From assembly GCA_032622095.1 (NCBI GenBank), contig CP136067.1:63622893-63686892 (forward strand): a stretch of DNA of 64,000 bases. Direction: 5' to 3'. The stretch's first letter is position 1, and the number at the start of each line of letters is the position of its first letter. The notes beneath the pieces are model-generated. The model searched no databases. It was not told where the DNA came from and was given only the letters and a program-made list of their open reading frames with translations. Made by a program: the position numbers and the translations under genes. This DNA is from Siphonodentalium dalli (taxonomy: Eukaryota; Mollusca; Scaphopoda; Gadilida; Siphonodentaliidae). Below, in pieces: positions 46,652 through 58,160 of this stretch.

Positions 46652-47092
46652 TAGACACAACTGTCTAAACCATTTGAAGGATATATTTCTGGCATACTTC
46701 ACTTTCTGCCATTTAAGACCGCAATAATTGATAAAATTTGCGTTTTTTGTCATTTTTGGGCATAAATGGGATTAAATGTCAAACATGTTCACTTTAAATT
46801 ACCACATATGTTCTGTGTATAGTGTCTCTTGTCACAATTCGTTCGAAAGTACGGAAATGCATAATATGCAAACGTCTTAAAACACCATATAACAGTAAAC
46901 GAAAATCTAGACTTTGTTCCGATGGCGACCATTTTGAATTGTCATTTTGTGTCAGAAATAATCATTTGTCGACTTGCCAACATTGGTTTTTTAAATCAAC
47001 ATAAAAAATACCATTAGAAACAATTCTCAAAAGCTTCTGAAAGAAAAATGCCCGCACCTTTCACTTTTATTCCATTTCGAACCTGACTATGT

Positions 47093-48120
47093 AGCCCGTG
47101 CTAATGGATTGAATTTTGAAATCCAAGATTGGCTGCTGACGGCCATGTTAACAACATGGCTGCTGGCGTGCCAAACAATTTAGTCATGCAAAGAGTAATA
47201 TTTAAGATGGCTGCCAGCGGCCATGTTTTATGGCCGAATGACCCCAAAATGACTAGTTCCCATCTTCATGTCAATATTAACATCCATGAAAATTTCATGG
47301 TGATCAGACAAACAGTACGGCCTGTAGCCCATGTTAATGGATTGCATTTTGAAATCCAAGATGGCCATCAGCAGCCATGTTTTTTGGCTGAATGACCCCA
47401 AAATAACTCATTCCCATCTACATGTCAATGTTATCATCCATGACCAATTTCATAATGATCCAACCAAAGGTACAACCTCTAGCCCGTGCCAAAGGATTTA
47501 GTCATGCAAAGAATAAAATCAAAGATGGCTGCTGGTGGCCATGTTTTATGGCCGAATGACCCCAAATTACTCCTTCCTATCTACATGTCAATATTAGCCT
47601 GTAGCCTGTGCTAATGTATTGAATTTTGAAATCCAAGATGGCTACTGACGGCCATGTTTTTTTGCCGAATGGCCCAAAAATGCATCGTTCCCATCTGCAT
47701 TTCAATATCAACAGCCCTGACAAATTTCATAACAATCCGACCAAAGGTACAATTTGTAGCCCGTGCCAAACGATTTAATCGTGCAAAGAGTAAAATCCAA
47801 GATGGCTGCCAGCGGCCATGTTTTATGGCCAAATGATCCTAAATTGACTCATTCCTATCTACATGTCAATGTTAACATCCATGACCATGCTAATGGATTG
47901 CATTTTGAAATCCAAATTGGCTGCCGTGGCCATGTTTTTTGGTCAAATGACCCCAAAATGACTTGTTCCCATCTACATATCAATGTCAACAACCAGGTAC
48001 GACCTGTAGCCCGTGCTAATGGAAATTGTTGATGGACATCTCCACACACACTCACACGGTTGACAGATACCAAGCCATGTCAATAGCTCAAACTTTACAA
48101 GTAAAGTTGAGCGAAAAATG
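47093..48120 (+). repeat. Interspersed repeat array, right part
   Basis: Continuation of the array at 41260-41637, with AAGATGGC units at about 47204, 47357, 47527, 47636 and 47800, spacing roughly 110-170 bp. It ends with CACACACACTCACACGGTTG and AAGTAAAGTTGAGCGAAAAA, the same tail as the copy at 24000-24265. Confidence 0.75.
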
Positions 48121-48995
48121 ACAAACTAAATTCACAATAACTCAGAACTAAGAGCCATAACTCAGGTAAACAAAATCAGACAAACATGGTTTTTGAACAA
48201 TACCAAATATAAATGGAATTGGTTGACAGTTGTTCAAGTTATAACGTTAACGGTCATAAAATTGGTAAATATATACAAACTAGGGGCCATAATTCAAGTA
48301 AAATAAATCGGACAAACCTGGTTTTCGTAACTCGATCGTGATATTGTTGTGAAAGGTCCACATATCAAATTATATGAATGTAATTGGTTGACATTTGTTC
48401 AAGTTTTTTGTACTGGTTGACATTTGTTCAAGTTTTTGTACTAACGGTCATAAAACTGCTAAAAATAGAGAATCTAAGGGCCGTAACACAGGTAAAAAGA
48501 TCGGACAAATCTGGTTTTCGAACTTGTTCAAGATATTGAACATTGTGAAAGATCAATGCCAAATATGGATGAAATTGGTTGGTGTTTGTTCGAATTATCA
48601 TGCTAACAGACAAAACAATTCTTAAGTTGCTAAAAATAGATGAACTAAGGGCCATAACTTTAGGTAAAAAAGATAGGACAAAACATGGTTTTCGAAATCG
48701 ATTGAGATATTGTTTCTAAATACACGTGTCCACATATAAAATATGAATGTAATCGGTTGACATTTGTTCAAGTTTCCACGCTAAAAATTATAAAATAGCT
48801 AAAAATAGACAAACTAAGGGCCATATTAAACTCAGGTAAAAAGGAGCGGACAAATCTGGTTTCGAACTCATTCGAGTTATTGTTGTAGAAGATCCATATG
48901 CCAAATATGAATGAAACAAAGAGCCATAACTCAGGTAAAAATAATTGGACAAACCTGGTTTTCAAACTCAATCGAGATATTGTAAGTAAAAATTT
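48121..48995 (+). repeat. Array of 'AAGGGCCATAACTCAGGTAAA' units
   Basis: About five diverged units of 165-175 bp carry CTAAGGGCCATAACTCAGG, GGACAAACCTGGTTTTCGAA, GAGATATTGTTGTG, AATATGAATGAAATTGGTTG and GTCATAAAATTGCTAAAAAT. The array is cut near 48995 and resumes at about 56080, on the far side of palindrome 3. Confidence 0.75.
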
Positions 48996-49529
48996 ACCTT
49001 TGTCTGGTAGCAAAATGTAATGTCAGTCACAGAAAAAAACGATGTCAATATTAAATGATTCCATCAATTAGCAAATACTTTGTGTTCTATTGAAGAGTAT
49101 CCCCGTTCCAATTTTGGTGAACAAAAACTAATTCCAGAATGCCTGTAGTTTTGGAGAAAGGTAATCACTATACGGGTGCTCAAAATCCATGTCTTTTTTG
49201 TGTAACATTTTCCCACATCTTTAATTAATCATGAAGGGAACTAGCACATTGAATAGTTGGGTTACATAAATATTGTGGTCTCTGAAATTCCCATTTCTGG
49301 TGACACCTCGGGTAATGACGGCCCATACTATTTGGTTTTCTCCTGTAGCACACACTTCTGTAATTATAGGACCAATGTGGTGAAGCGGACAGAACCGCTT
49401 TCAGAAAGTTTAGTCCATCGGGACCACACACAAGCTTGTGATACATCATTTTGAAGGTTATGACATTCCGCATCGGGTAGGACACAGTGTGAAATATACA
49501 GATGATGCAAAAGATGATTTTAGCTGATT

Positions 49530-50570
49530 AAGTGCCAAAATTCAGCAAAAATCCCTGTTTTTGTGAAATTCGGCAAAATGAGAAATAAAAGTATAGAAAC
49601 GTGAACATTTTGTGCTAAAATATTGTAGTCTACATACCTCTAGATATTTACTATGAGAGTGGTACAATTTCTCTGATATAACGAAGATTTTGTTTAGATT
49701 TATTGTAAAAATAGACAAAACAGCGCAATTTTTCATTTTTTTGCCTCACTTAATGGGCGATAGATCAATATTGTTTTGACCAGGGATATCGTATATATAG
49801 TCTAGAAAAGTGCGGATATATATACCGCATACGACAGTATGTTGAATATGTCATCATATTTAACACGTGATGTGTTATGTAAGATTATTTCACCCCTCAC
49901 CCCAAAATTCATCAAAAAGTCACAGTTTTAGGGAAATTCGGCACAAATGAATACAAAAGCACAGGTATTCGGGATAAGTTTGTGCTACGATATAGCAGGT
50001 TACACACTTATAAATACAAAGTAATGACATGTCATGATTGCAGTGATAGATGTAAACATTTCTTAAATTTACGTGGAAAATAGACAAACAAAAATTCATT
50101 TTCAGTTGTTTCGCCCCTCTTAATAGGCAATTATTCAGTATTGCATTGAATGGAGATCCCGTATATAAAATAGAAACTTGTGGAAATATATACTGCATAT
50201 GACTGTAAAATAAGGATGTCATTCTTTGCCATATATTATATGTGGTGGTAGATTGTGTCACCCCACCCCAAAATTCAGAAAAAAAAAAATCAGTTTTAGA
50301 AATTTCGTTATGGCAGAATACAAAAGCACAACTCCGATTATTTTGTGCTATTATATTGAAGTCTACCCACTTCGAGATATACATTATGATAACGTCATGG
50401 TATCATTTACAGATGGCAACATTTCGGAGTTTTTTTTATGAAAGTAGACCGAAAATCGTGAAATATGAACTTGTTTTGCGGCTTTTGCCCCTCTACATGG
50501 GTGATAATTCAATTCCATTTTGAACAATAATCCAGGACAAACTCTCAAGAGTTGACGAGACACATAACGC
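49530..50570. repeat. Three diverged units in the left arm of palindrome 3
   Basis: Units start near 49546, 49914 and 50283 (period about 368 bp) and share a GAATACAAAAGCAC-like phrase, TTTTGTGCTAAAATATTG or TTTGTGCTACGATATAG, and an ATTTACNNNGAAAATAGAC-like phrase. Mirror units are at 54480-54970 and 55430-55860. They are AT-rich and non-coding. Confidence 0.65.
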
Positions 50571-50876
50571 ATATGAATGTTTTCGGATTATATCATCTTC
50601 TGTCGCATTTGTTTGGTTACGTTATTGCACCCATCGCCCAACAATACAATACATTAAAAGATGAGACAAACACGGAATATTCCTATACACATTTATGCAT
50701 TATACACATACCTTATCAAGCTGAGGTGTTTGATAGTTACTTGAGTTGAAGAAATTACATCATTGTATATGTTTACTTCGCATAATATAGCTTCACAGTT
50801 GTATAAGATTATACGTATTGGGATGTTTAGTTATTGTTAATAACCAGGTTCAGCCACAGTACATGTAACTTGTAAC

Positions 50877-51245
50877 ATGTGTTGCCATTACCAACGAAAT
50901 CATCTGACTCACATGACCATTCCGCTTGCACGTACACCATCAAACAACCGTTTAGACGTTTTGTGTCAAATGTGCAGCATTGCGAAATGTGTATCAGAGA
51001 GGTGTCTAATCTTTATATCAATCGACGAACATGAGCTTAGTGAACTTTTGTTAAATACTTCAGCAGTGGTGACCACGCCGTTACTTTTCCCAAATGGGTT
51101 GTTGGTACGACTTCCTTTACATACCGTAGGTCGTCTGCACCCTGGAACCGATGGAAGCCAAAGTTTGTTTGTATCTGGGTGCAGAAATGTTCTCCAATGC
51201 GGTCGCATAACCTACTCTTCTTCGATACACATAGAGGGTTTTTAG
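50877..51245 (+). CDS. Open frame shared by both arms of palindrome 3, doubtful gene
   Basis: A frame beginning MCCHYQRNHLTHMTI runs about 78 codons before the arm ends, then continues into the spacer. The mirror frame on the minus strand at 54090-53855 keeps the same reading with roughly 15 base differences and no stop. The peptide has a C-x2-C-x5-C-x4-C arrangement (LCQMCSIAKCVSERC). No family is recognised. Preservation may simply reflect recent origin of the palindrome. Confidence 0.25.
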   Translation: MCCHYQRNHLTHMTIPLARTPSNNRLDVLCQMCSIAKCVSERCLIFISIDEHELSELLLNTSAVVTTPLLFPNGLLVRLPLHTVGRLHPGTDGSQSLFVSGCRNVLQCGRITYSSSIHIEGF

Positions 51246-53335
51246 CGACCAATGGGCATGAACTACCCACGCGATGGCACAGCTATTAAGGTGAGCTCGC
51301 GATCTCGATCACCACATCTATTCGTGGCTCAACCCTGCAAGTTGAGCCAAGGGGTCGTGTTTGGAATGAACCTGCAGCCACAAGGGACTTGATGTTCCCC
51401 CATGGCTGGCACTTCCCTTTAAACATATAATAGAATATTTGTTTTACATCAACAGTACTGTACAAACAGTATATAAACTGTATTTCTGTGGCTATCCTAT
51501 TTGGTAATCATCATCCACAACTTTGCCCTATGGGGACCTTCCCACAGTATTTGGGGTTTTAATGCGTCACGACCTTCTTGGTCACAGCCATCAAATCATC
51601 AAACCTTGTCATCAACCTTGCGATGTTCTTTAATTCTATCTATCGTCCTTGAATCCCCCTTGGGGTACCATGGCGGCGTTTCTGGGTTGGGCCATATCTC
51701 TTGGAATATGATGAGGAACAGATGCCGTAATATCTCCAAGGCCTTGGTAATTACATGTCGAATTTCTCTGACCATGTATGTCTGCCAATGTGTCAGGAAG
51801 AATATATTTCTCCTGTGCATTTGGTTTCACTTCAGGATAGGTGGTTTTGGTTCAGCTCTTTGAAACTCATCCCCATTGTTTATGGTAGCAGAAACTACTG
51901 CTGTATTGCCATGTGATCATAGAGACCCATAATAGGTTCGTTAAGCTTTCTGAGGATTTGTGAATTTCCAGACCTTCCAGGAGTCACATATGGCATATTC
52001 TGCCAATATCTGTGTTCTCTACCATAGCTGGTGCCTGATCCGTGCTGCTTATCGCGGTATAAGTGGGCTCGTGATCCTCAGTTTCAATAGTTCCAATTCC
52101 TTCTGGGGAATTTGTGTTGATGTGCTCTGACAAGTGACGAGAAGATACTATCTCTGGAGTTTCTGATGAGTTGGATGATAGAACTCGGTATGCCTTATTC
52201 ATTTCGTTGGTCTCAATGATCAGCAGGTCGTGTGCTACATCATTTATGTAACATATGGTGTTTATCTTCCGATAAGTAGCCATACAGTTTCTTTGAGAGC
52301 ATGGAAACTGTTGCTCCAGTACCAATCAGAAACCTCACTGGCTGCCGATAGATATTGCAATCTAAATACAGCCCCCCTCTTCAGAAGAGCTGTATCTAAC
52401 AAACTCGTTGGAGACACGATGTCCACTTGTGTTCTGCTCGTCTCCCCTACCACGATAGGCATTATGACACATGTCGCGTGGATTGTGAGAAGTTCTGCAT
52501 CTGGTGCGTTCTTTGTATTCGTTTGTGTTATAATCAGGATTATCATTATAATTATGTCTATCGTCACGACAGTCCCTCCAGGACTCATTTGTGTTACTCA
52601 TTTTCTCCTTGTGTTGGTTCTCCAAGTTTGTCATTCTTTGTTAATCTCCCCTTTACACCTTTTCACATCAGTCAATATTTGTTTTATCTCCTTCATCTCA
52701 GAGATGGACTGTGATGTCTGGGACGGCTGTGAGCTATTTTGAGTTTTCCCATTAGAACCAGTTTGGGGCTTCAGTTCATCTTTTATCTTTTTGAGTTCTT
52801 CAAACTCTATATTTTTGCTTTGTGTTGGGTCTGCTTCATTTACTGCCCTAGCATAGTGTTTTTAAAAAAATAGCCCTATGTTTTTGCAGACTTGGCAAAA
52901 GTCAAACTGCATGTCTTATGCTCTCACCAAGAGAGCCCAGTCGTGCTTGTTGTACCATGAGCCGTATATCTGGATCATACAACCCACCAATGAATTGGTC
53001 CTTTGCCAAGGTGTCTCTCAATTCATGTGTTGCAGTATGATATAACATATTGGTCAGACGTCGGTAAATTTCCCCCTGCCCTTTGTCGTCGTGCACGCAA
53101 TTGTACGATCTGGTCAGTCTGTTTTTTTGGCAGCAAATCGGCCTTCTATCGCACCAACAAGAACTTTGTAGTCTTCCTCTCGTCCTGGGAGTAGGTCACC
53201 GAGTGTTCCTTGCGCCAATCATCTCAAGGATGCGCCTAGATAAAGGCCCATGTCATCAATTTCCAATCCATTTATATTGGAACAAATTTCAAAGTGTGCT
53301 TGGTATTAAATCTAACCATGATCTTGTGCCATCAT
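51240..53335 (-). pseudogene. Decayed Ty3/gypsy-type gag and protease region
   Basis: On the minus strand the C-terminal part of a retrotransposon Gag is clear: GDLLPGREEDYKVLVGAIEG at about 53210-53150, then, after a frameshift at a run of seven A, ELRDTLAKDQFIGGLYDP and IRLMVQQARLGSLGES (about 53030-52915). About 600 bases on, RFLIGTGATVSMLS (52335-52295) matches the active-site region of a retroviral-type aspartic protease, with the catalytic Asp of DTGA changed to Gly. Many stops intervene. No reverse transcriptase, integrase or long terminal repeats were recognised. It fills the spacer of palindrome 3. Confidence 0.8.
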
Positions 53336-54973
53336 AGCTATCTGGTGTCACAAATTGTTTCCAGAAAAAATTCGGTTCGGGTGGTATTTAGTGCAATGCA
53401 TTACAATGCATGCCTACAGTAAATTATTATTTGCTGTGTTGGCACTTGACAGCTTACGCATAATAACCTATTGCATGCATGAATTACGCATATGGTGCTA
53501 CAGGTACATCACTAGAATATGTGTTCTTTCTATCAGTTGTCGATTTTCAATAGCTGTAGTTACGATTACGGATTCGAGAAACCCAAGTATATGGGCACGC
53601 GAGTTTTGCACACATTCATCTAGTGTACAACTAACAATATTTATCATGTAAACAACAGAATTAAATACAAACATAACTCTATCACAATACTGTGTGTGGC
53701 AAGAAGATTGAATGCAATGAACAGCACTATTTTCTCCCAAATGGACTCGCAGTCGTCACTTCTGTAAAAATGTGTTTCGACCGCACAGAACACATACGCC
53801 TACTATAGGCTATACTTGTAATTCTTATATATGTATAGTACTACTATAATAGTAGTTCGTACCAACAACCCATTTGGGAAAAGTAACAGCGTGGTCACCG
53901 CTGCTGAAGAATTTAACAAACGTTCACTAAGCACAGGTTCGTCGATTGATATAAAAATTGGACACCCCTCTGATACACATTTCGCAATGCTGCACATTTG
54001 ACACAAAACGTCTAAACAGTTGTTTGATGGTGTACGTGTAAGCGGAATGGTCATGTGAGTCAGGTGATTTCGTTGGTAATGGCAACACACGTTACAAGTT
54101 ACATGTACTGTGGCTGAACCTGGTTATTAACAATCACTAAACCTCCCAATACGTATAATCTTATACAACTGTGAAGCTATATTATGCGAAGTAAAACATA
54201 TACAATGATGTAATTTCTTCAACTCAAGTAACTATCAAACGCCCCAGCTTGATAAGGTATGTGTATAATGCATAAATGTGTATAGGAATATTCCGTGTTC
54301 AAATGTCTAATTTTGCAATGTATTGCATTGTTGGGCGATGGGTGCAATAACGTAACCAAACAAATGTGACAGAAGATGATACAATCCGAAAACATTCATA
54401 TGCGTTATGTGTCTCGTCAACTCTTGAGAGTTTGTCCTGGATTATTGTTCAAAATGGAATTGAATTATCACCCATGTAGAGGGGCAAAACAAGTTTATAT
54501 TTCACGATTTTCGGTCTACTTTCATCAGAAAACTCCGAAATGTTGCCATCTGTAAATGATACCATGGCGTTATCATAATGTATATCTCGAAGTGGGTAGA
54601 GTTCAATATAATAGCACAAAATAATCGGAGTTGTGCTTTTGTATTCTGCCATAACGTAATTTCTAAAACTGATTTTGTTTCTTCTGAATTTTGGGGTGGG
54701 GGTGACACAATCTACCACCACATATCATATATGGCAAAGAATGACATCATTATCCTACAAACATATGCAGTATATATTTCCACAAGTTTCTATATTATAT
54801 ACGGGATCTCCATTCAATGCAATACTGAATAAACGCCTATTAAGAGGGGCGAAACAACTGAAAATGAATGATTTTTTTTTTTTTCTATTTTCCACGTAAA
54901 TTTAAGAAATTTTTACATCTATCACCGCAATCATGGCATTTCATTACTTCGTATTTGTAAGTGTGTAACCTGC

Positions 54974-55396
54974 TTTATTATATGACTATCGTTTTTCTTT
55001 CCCCAATACCGCTATTGTATAGCGATCATTTCCTGGCCATCGGATCAGCTGCAGTTTGATCCGATGTCATACCACCCTTCCTCATCTCGCATACTGCGCA
55101 TGACCGGAAAAAGCAGGACAGTTCTTTCTTTATTTTTGATACTAGCGAGCGTGTGAATTGGTTTCATTTCATAATTAATGAGAGAAATTGTGCTTTTTAA
55201 ATAAAAAGCATGTCATATAATAAACCTGTTATCGCTGCAGTGAATTGATCTGGGCTTCGCATCACGTCTCGTTGAAGAGGTCAGATCGCTGGATCAAACT
55301 CGACGCCTGCGGTGGCTCGTTTGATCCAGCGATCTGACCTCTTCAACTCGACGTGATACTTCGCCCCAGATCAATTCACTGCAGCGATAACATGTA
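54974..55396. mobile_element. 423-bp insertion in the right arm of palindrome 3, with a long hairpin
   Basis: The mirror site in the left arm (about 50000-50010) reads continuously. The insert contains a near-perfect hairpin at 55227-55392: TGTTATCGCTGCAGTGAATT and onward, mirrored with arms of about 75 bases around a short GC-rich loop. Another small inverted pair (GGATCAGCTGCAGTTTGATCC) is near 55040. No clear target duplication is visible. Confidence 0.75.
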
Positions 55397-56079
55397 TATA
55401 TCGTAGCACAAACATATCCCGAATACCTGTGCTTGTGTATTCATTTGTGCCGAATTTCTCTAAAACGGTGAATTTTTGATGAATTTTGGGGTGAGGGTTG
55501 AAATAATCTTACATAACACATCACATGTTAAATATGATGACATATTCAGCATACTGTCGTATGCGGTATATATATCCGCACTTTTCTAGACTATATATAT
55601 GATATCCTTGGTCAAAACAATATTGATCTATCGCCCATTAAGTGAGGCAAAAAAAATGAAAAATTGCAATGTTTTGTCTATTTTTACAATAAATATAAAA
55701 AAAATCTTCGTTATATCAGAGAAATCGTACCACTATCGTAGTAAATCTCTACAGGTATATATAGACTACAATATTTTAGCGCAAAATGTTCGCGTTTTTA
55801 TACTTTTATTTCTCATTTTGCCGAATTTTACAAAAACAGGGATTTTTGATGAATTTTGGCACTTAATCAGCTAAAAATCATCTTTTGCATCATTTGTATA
55901 TTTCACACTGGGTCCTACCCGATGCGAAATGTCATAACCTTCAAAATGATGTATTCACAAGCCCGTGTGTGGTGCCGATGGACTAACCTCCTACTTCTAG
56001 TGAGCTTTTTGAGTTTGTCCGCTCTACTAATGGTGGTAACACTATTAAAATTGTACACTTTTCATATATTCACCCAGTT

Positions 56080-56245
56080 TTGGAATTAATTCAAGATATT
56101 GTTGCAAAAAGATCCAAATAACAAATATGAATGAAATTGGTTGATGTTTGTTAAAGTTATAAAATCACGCTAACGACATAAAATTGCTAAAAAATAGAAA
56201 AACTAAGGGCCGTAATTCAGATAAAACACAGGCATTGGACACAGT
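56080..56245 (+). repeat. Resumed 'AAGGGCCATAACTCAGG' array
   Basis: GATATTGTTGCAAAAAGATC, AATATGAATGAAATTGGTTG and CTAAGGGCCGTAATTCAG continue the array broken at 48995. Confidence 0.7.
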
Positions 56246-56327
56246 GTGATTGCACCCTTATGTACAATAGTAAGACAAGGTTGGAGACAATATCACGAAA
56301 ATAGGTAATATATCGTGGCACATCAAT

Positions 56328-56403
56328 GCTGCATGCATGCATGAAAGTTGGGTGAAACGGCATTCAAATGCCGTTTCACCCAACTTTCACTCATGCATGC
56401 AGC
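56328..56403. repeat. Near-perfect hairpin, arms about 36 bp
   Basis: GCTGCATGCATGCATGAAAG and onward is mirrored to 56403 around a loop of one to three bases, with AAGTTGGGTGAAACGGCATT in the stem. It is the fourth hairpin of this kind in the window. Confidence 0.85.
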
Positions 56404-56586
56404 GCTGGCACTGGACCCAAATTTTCTCTTGCCAAATTTTTTGCCAAATGATTTATTTTTTGCCAAATTTAATTGAGGGTATAATAGGGGAGATTTAAGG
56501 AAATTCTCATTTTTTATTGTTGTATATAATGTAAAACCTAACCACATACACAGGTAAAATGAGCTAGTGAAACAAACAAGTATTAT

Positions 56587-57860
56587 TAATAATTATACTT
56601 CCATATTTTAATATGGGAGTATATTGTATTTCTGTTGAGGCCGTTGTCCGTTTAATTGGACATACTGAGAAAAATAATGGCACAAGGAACAGGAAACAGG
56701 GGTGTTCAATGTCGTAAAAAAATTCACTACAATCACGACCAAACTTACATGTCATGGTCTACATTTCACCCCGAGAACGATGCAGTGAAAATTTTGTAAA
56801 TCCGTCCACAATTGACCGAGTTACCCGCCCCTGGATGTTCAAAAATGACGCAAAATCCCTTGTATCCACAACTCCTCCCACACTGATTTTCGGATGAAGG
56901 GGGTTATGATCAATTAACGATCAATATGCACGAGCGAGCAGGCACGCGCAATTTGGGCATCATCGGGCGACAATTGACTAGATGCACGAAGAATGAAGAG
57001 CCCAAAATTCAAACTTATGCAAGTTTAGATTCTGTTAACGCAGACACATGGGGTTGGTGTCATTCGCCGGGGAATTTTTAGGCCAATACAATGATGTCAG
57101 TCGTGAAAAAATATTTCCAAGGACGGCGGAGATATGACCATTTTCCCGAAGGCATCAGCGGATATTTCCAAGCAAATCATCCTATCATATAAAGCTCACA
57201 ACGCCGAACCCAATGACACCGGTCTCAACTCTCTACCTTGAAAACTGACTGATATAGCTTTATTTTATCACCAAGTCACCTATTTTCGCGGTAATGGTAT
57301 TTTCGCATAGAAAAGGGTCCATTGAACTCGGAAATGTCAGTATTACTTATGATGACCATGCAAACAGTTTCTACAGGTATACTATTATACTTCCATATTT
57401 TAATATGGGAGTATATTGTATTTCTGTTGAGGCCGTTGTCCGTTTAATTGGACATACTGAGAAAAATAATGGCACTAGGAACGGGAAATTTCTAGGGAAT
57501 GTAGGCATCTAAGAGCTTCTGAACATGTAGGCATCAGAATTTCGGCACAACGTTTCTTTGCACAGTTATCGCCATTTTACTTTTCTCCATTTTTCTCTAT
57601 TATTCTTATTATTATTTTTCTGACTATTTTTGTACCCTTATATCTCAGGAACCGCTAAATGTAGAATGCTGAAATTTTCTGTGTGTGTACAACTCCGACG
57701 GTAGATGGCTGTTAAGGCATTGAGAAAGTTTTCAAATTATTGACCGCGGAGTGGGGGAGGGGTGTTCAATGTTGTAAAAACTAACTTCACTCCGATCGCG
57801 ACCAAACTTACATGTCATTGTCTACATTTCACCCCGAGAACGATGCATAATAAATAATAA
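56587..57860 (+). repeat. Two direct copies of an interspersed repeat
   Basis: TACTTCCATATTTTAATATG and the following 100 bases occur at 56598 and 57389 with almost no change. A second block (GGGGTGTTCAATGTYGTAAA through TTTCACCCCGAGAACGATGC) follows immediately in copy 1 (56699-56785) but about 260 bases later in copy 2 (57759-57846). Copy 1 is thus internally deleted, or copy 2 has an insertion. Confidence 0.8.
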
Positions 57861-57890
57861 ATAATAAATTTCTCTCCCTAATGGAGGAAA

Positions 57891-58160
57891 ATGGCTAGTG
57901 GAGGAGCTGGAGCGCGGGAGATGGTGAGACCAGGCCCGGGAAAGCGGTGGGACCAGGCCGCGGATGTAAACGTCAGATTTAGCACACATAAAAAAAAAAA
58001 CAAGTCCAGCGGTGTAAATTTTTTACAGCATGTTCCGAATGGGAAGAGTGATGCGGACCTGAATATACCACCTGTTACTTTTTTGGCTCGACCGTTACCG
58101 GCCTACGACCGGGACAAAAAATTGCCTATTTATAGCACCAAATCCAAATGGGCTAATTAA
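57891..58160 (+). CDS. Doubtful 89-codon open frame
   Basis: An ATG in good context (GGAAAATGGC) opens MASGGAGAREMVRPGPGKRW with a lysine cluster (KKKNKSS) and a proline-rich end, closed by TAA. The 5' part is GC-rich, unlike its neighbours. No family is recognised, and the frame's end overlaps the start of the duplicated repeat at 58138, which argues against a host gene. Confidence 0.2.
   Translation: MASGGAGAREMVRPGPGKRWDQAADVNVRFSTHKKKNKSSGVNFLQHVPNGKSDADLNIPPVTFLARPLPAYDRDKKLPIYSTKSKWAN

Larger units (their letters stand above)
41641..47089. mobile_element. Large palindromic DNA element 2 with nuclease-gene remnants, 5.4 kb
   Basis: The tips are TAGTCAGGTTCGAAA at 41641 and its exact reverse complement ending at 47089. 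TGT flanks both sides (41638-41640, 47090-47092). The surrounding array gives the expected uninterrupted reading CGGTCTGTAGCCC, so a 3-bp target duplication is well supported. Each arm has about three tandem units of roughly 250 bp (AACAATGTTGGCAACTCGAC type), then a copy of a gene for an XPG-like nuclease with a cysteine-rich tail. The two genes point outward from a centre near 43.93 kb. Later insertions lie at 44613-44735 and about 45776-46651. The TAGTC tip, 3-bp duplication and XPG-type nuclease suggest the Academ superfamily, from memory. Confidence 0.8.
49412..55986. mobile_element. Large palindromic structure 3, about 6.6 kb
   Basis: The left arm, about 49412-51112, is the reverse complement of the right arm, about 53855-55986. 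Clear anchors are CAAAATGATGTATCACAAGC read from the left arm against CAAAATGATGTATTCACAAG on the right, and GGGTTGTTGGTACGA at about 51105 against TCGTACCAACAACCC at 53853. The spacer of about 2.7 kb holds decayed gag-protease sequence. The palindrome splits a repeat array (48121-48995 and 56080-56245). Weaker mirror similarity extends beyond these borders, so the exact tips and any target duplication are uncertain. Confidence 0.75.

Noticed and set aside
52430-52520. Gag zinc knuckle
   Set aside because: A Cys/His-containing stretch occurs where a knuckle is expected, but the spacing does not fit CX2CX4HX4C; left as part of the decayed region.
49410-55987. TAGTCC at the borders of palindrome 3 as true tips like those of palindromes 1 and 2
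   Set aside because: Mirror similarity appears to continue outward (GAAGCGGACAGAA against AGAGCGGACAAAC) and no flanking duplication fits, so this is probably internal.
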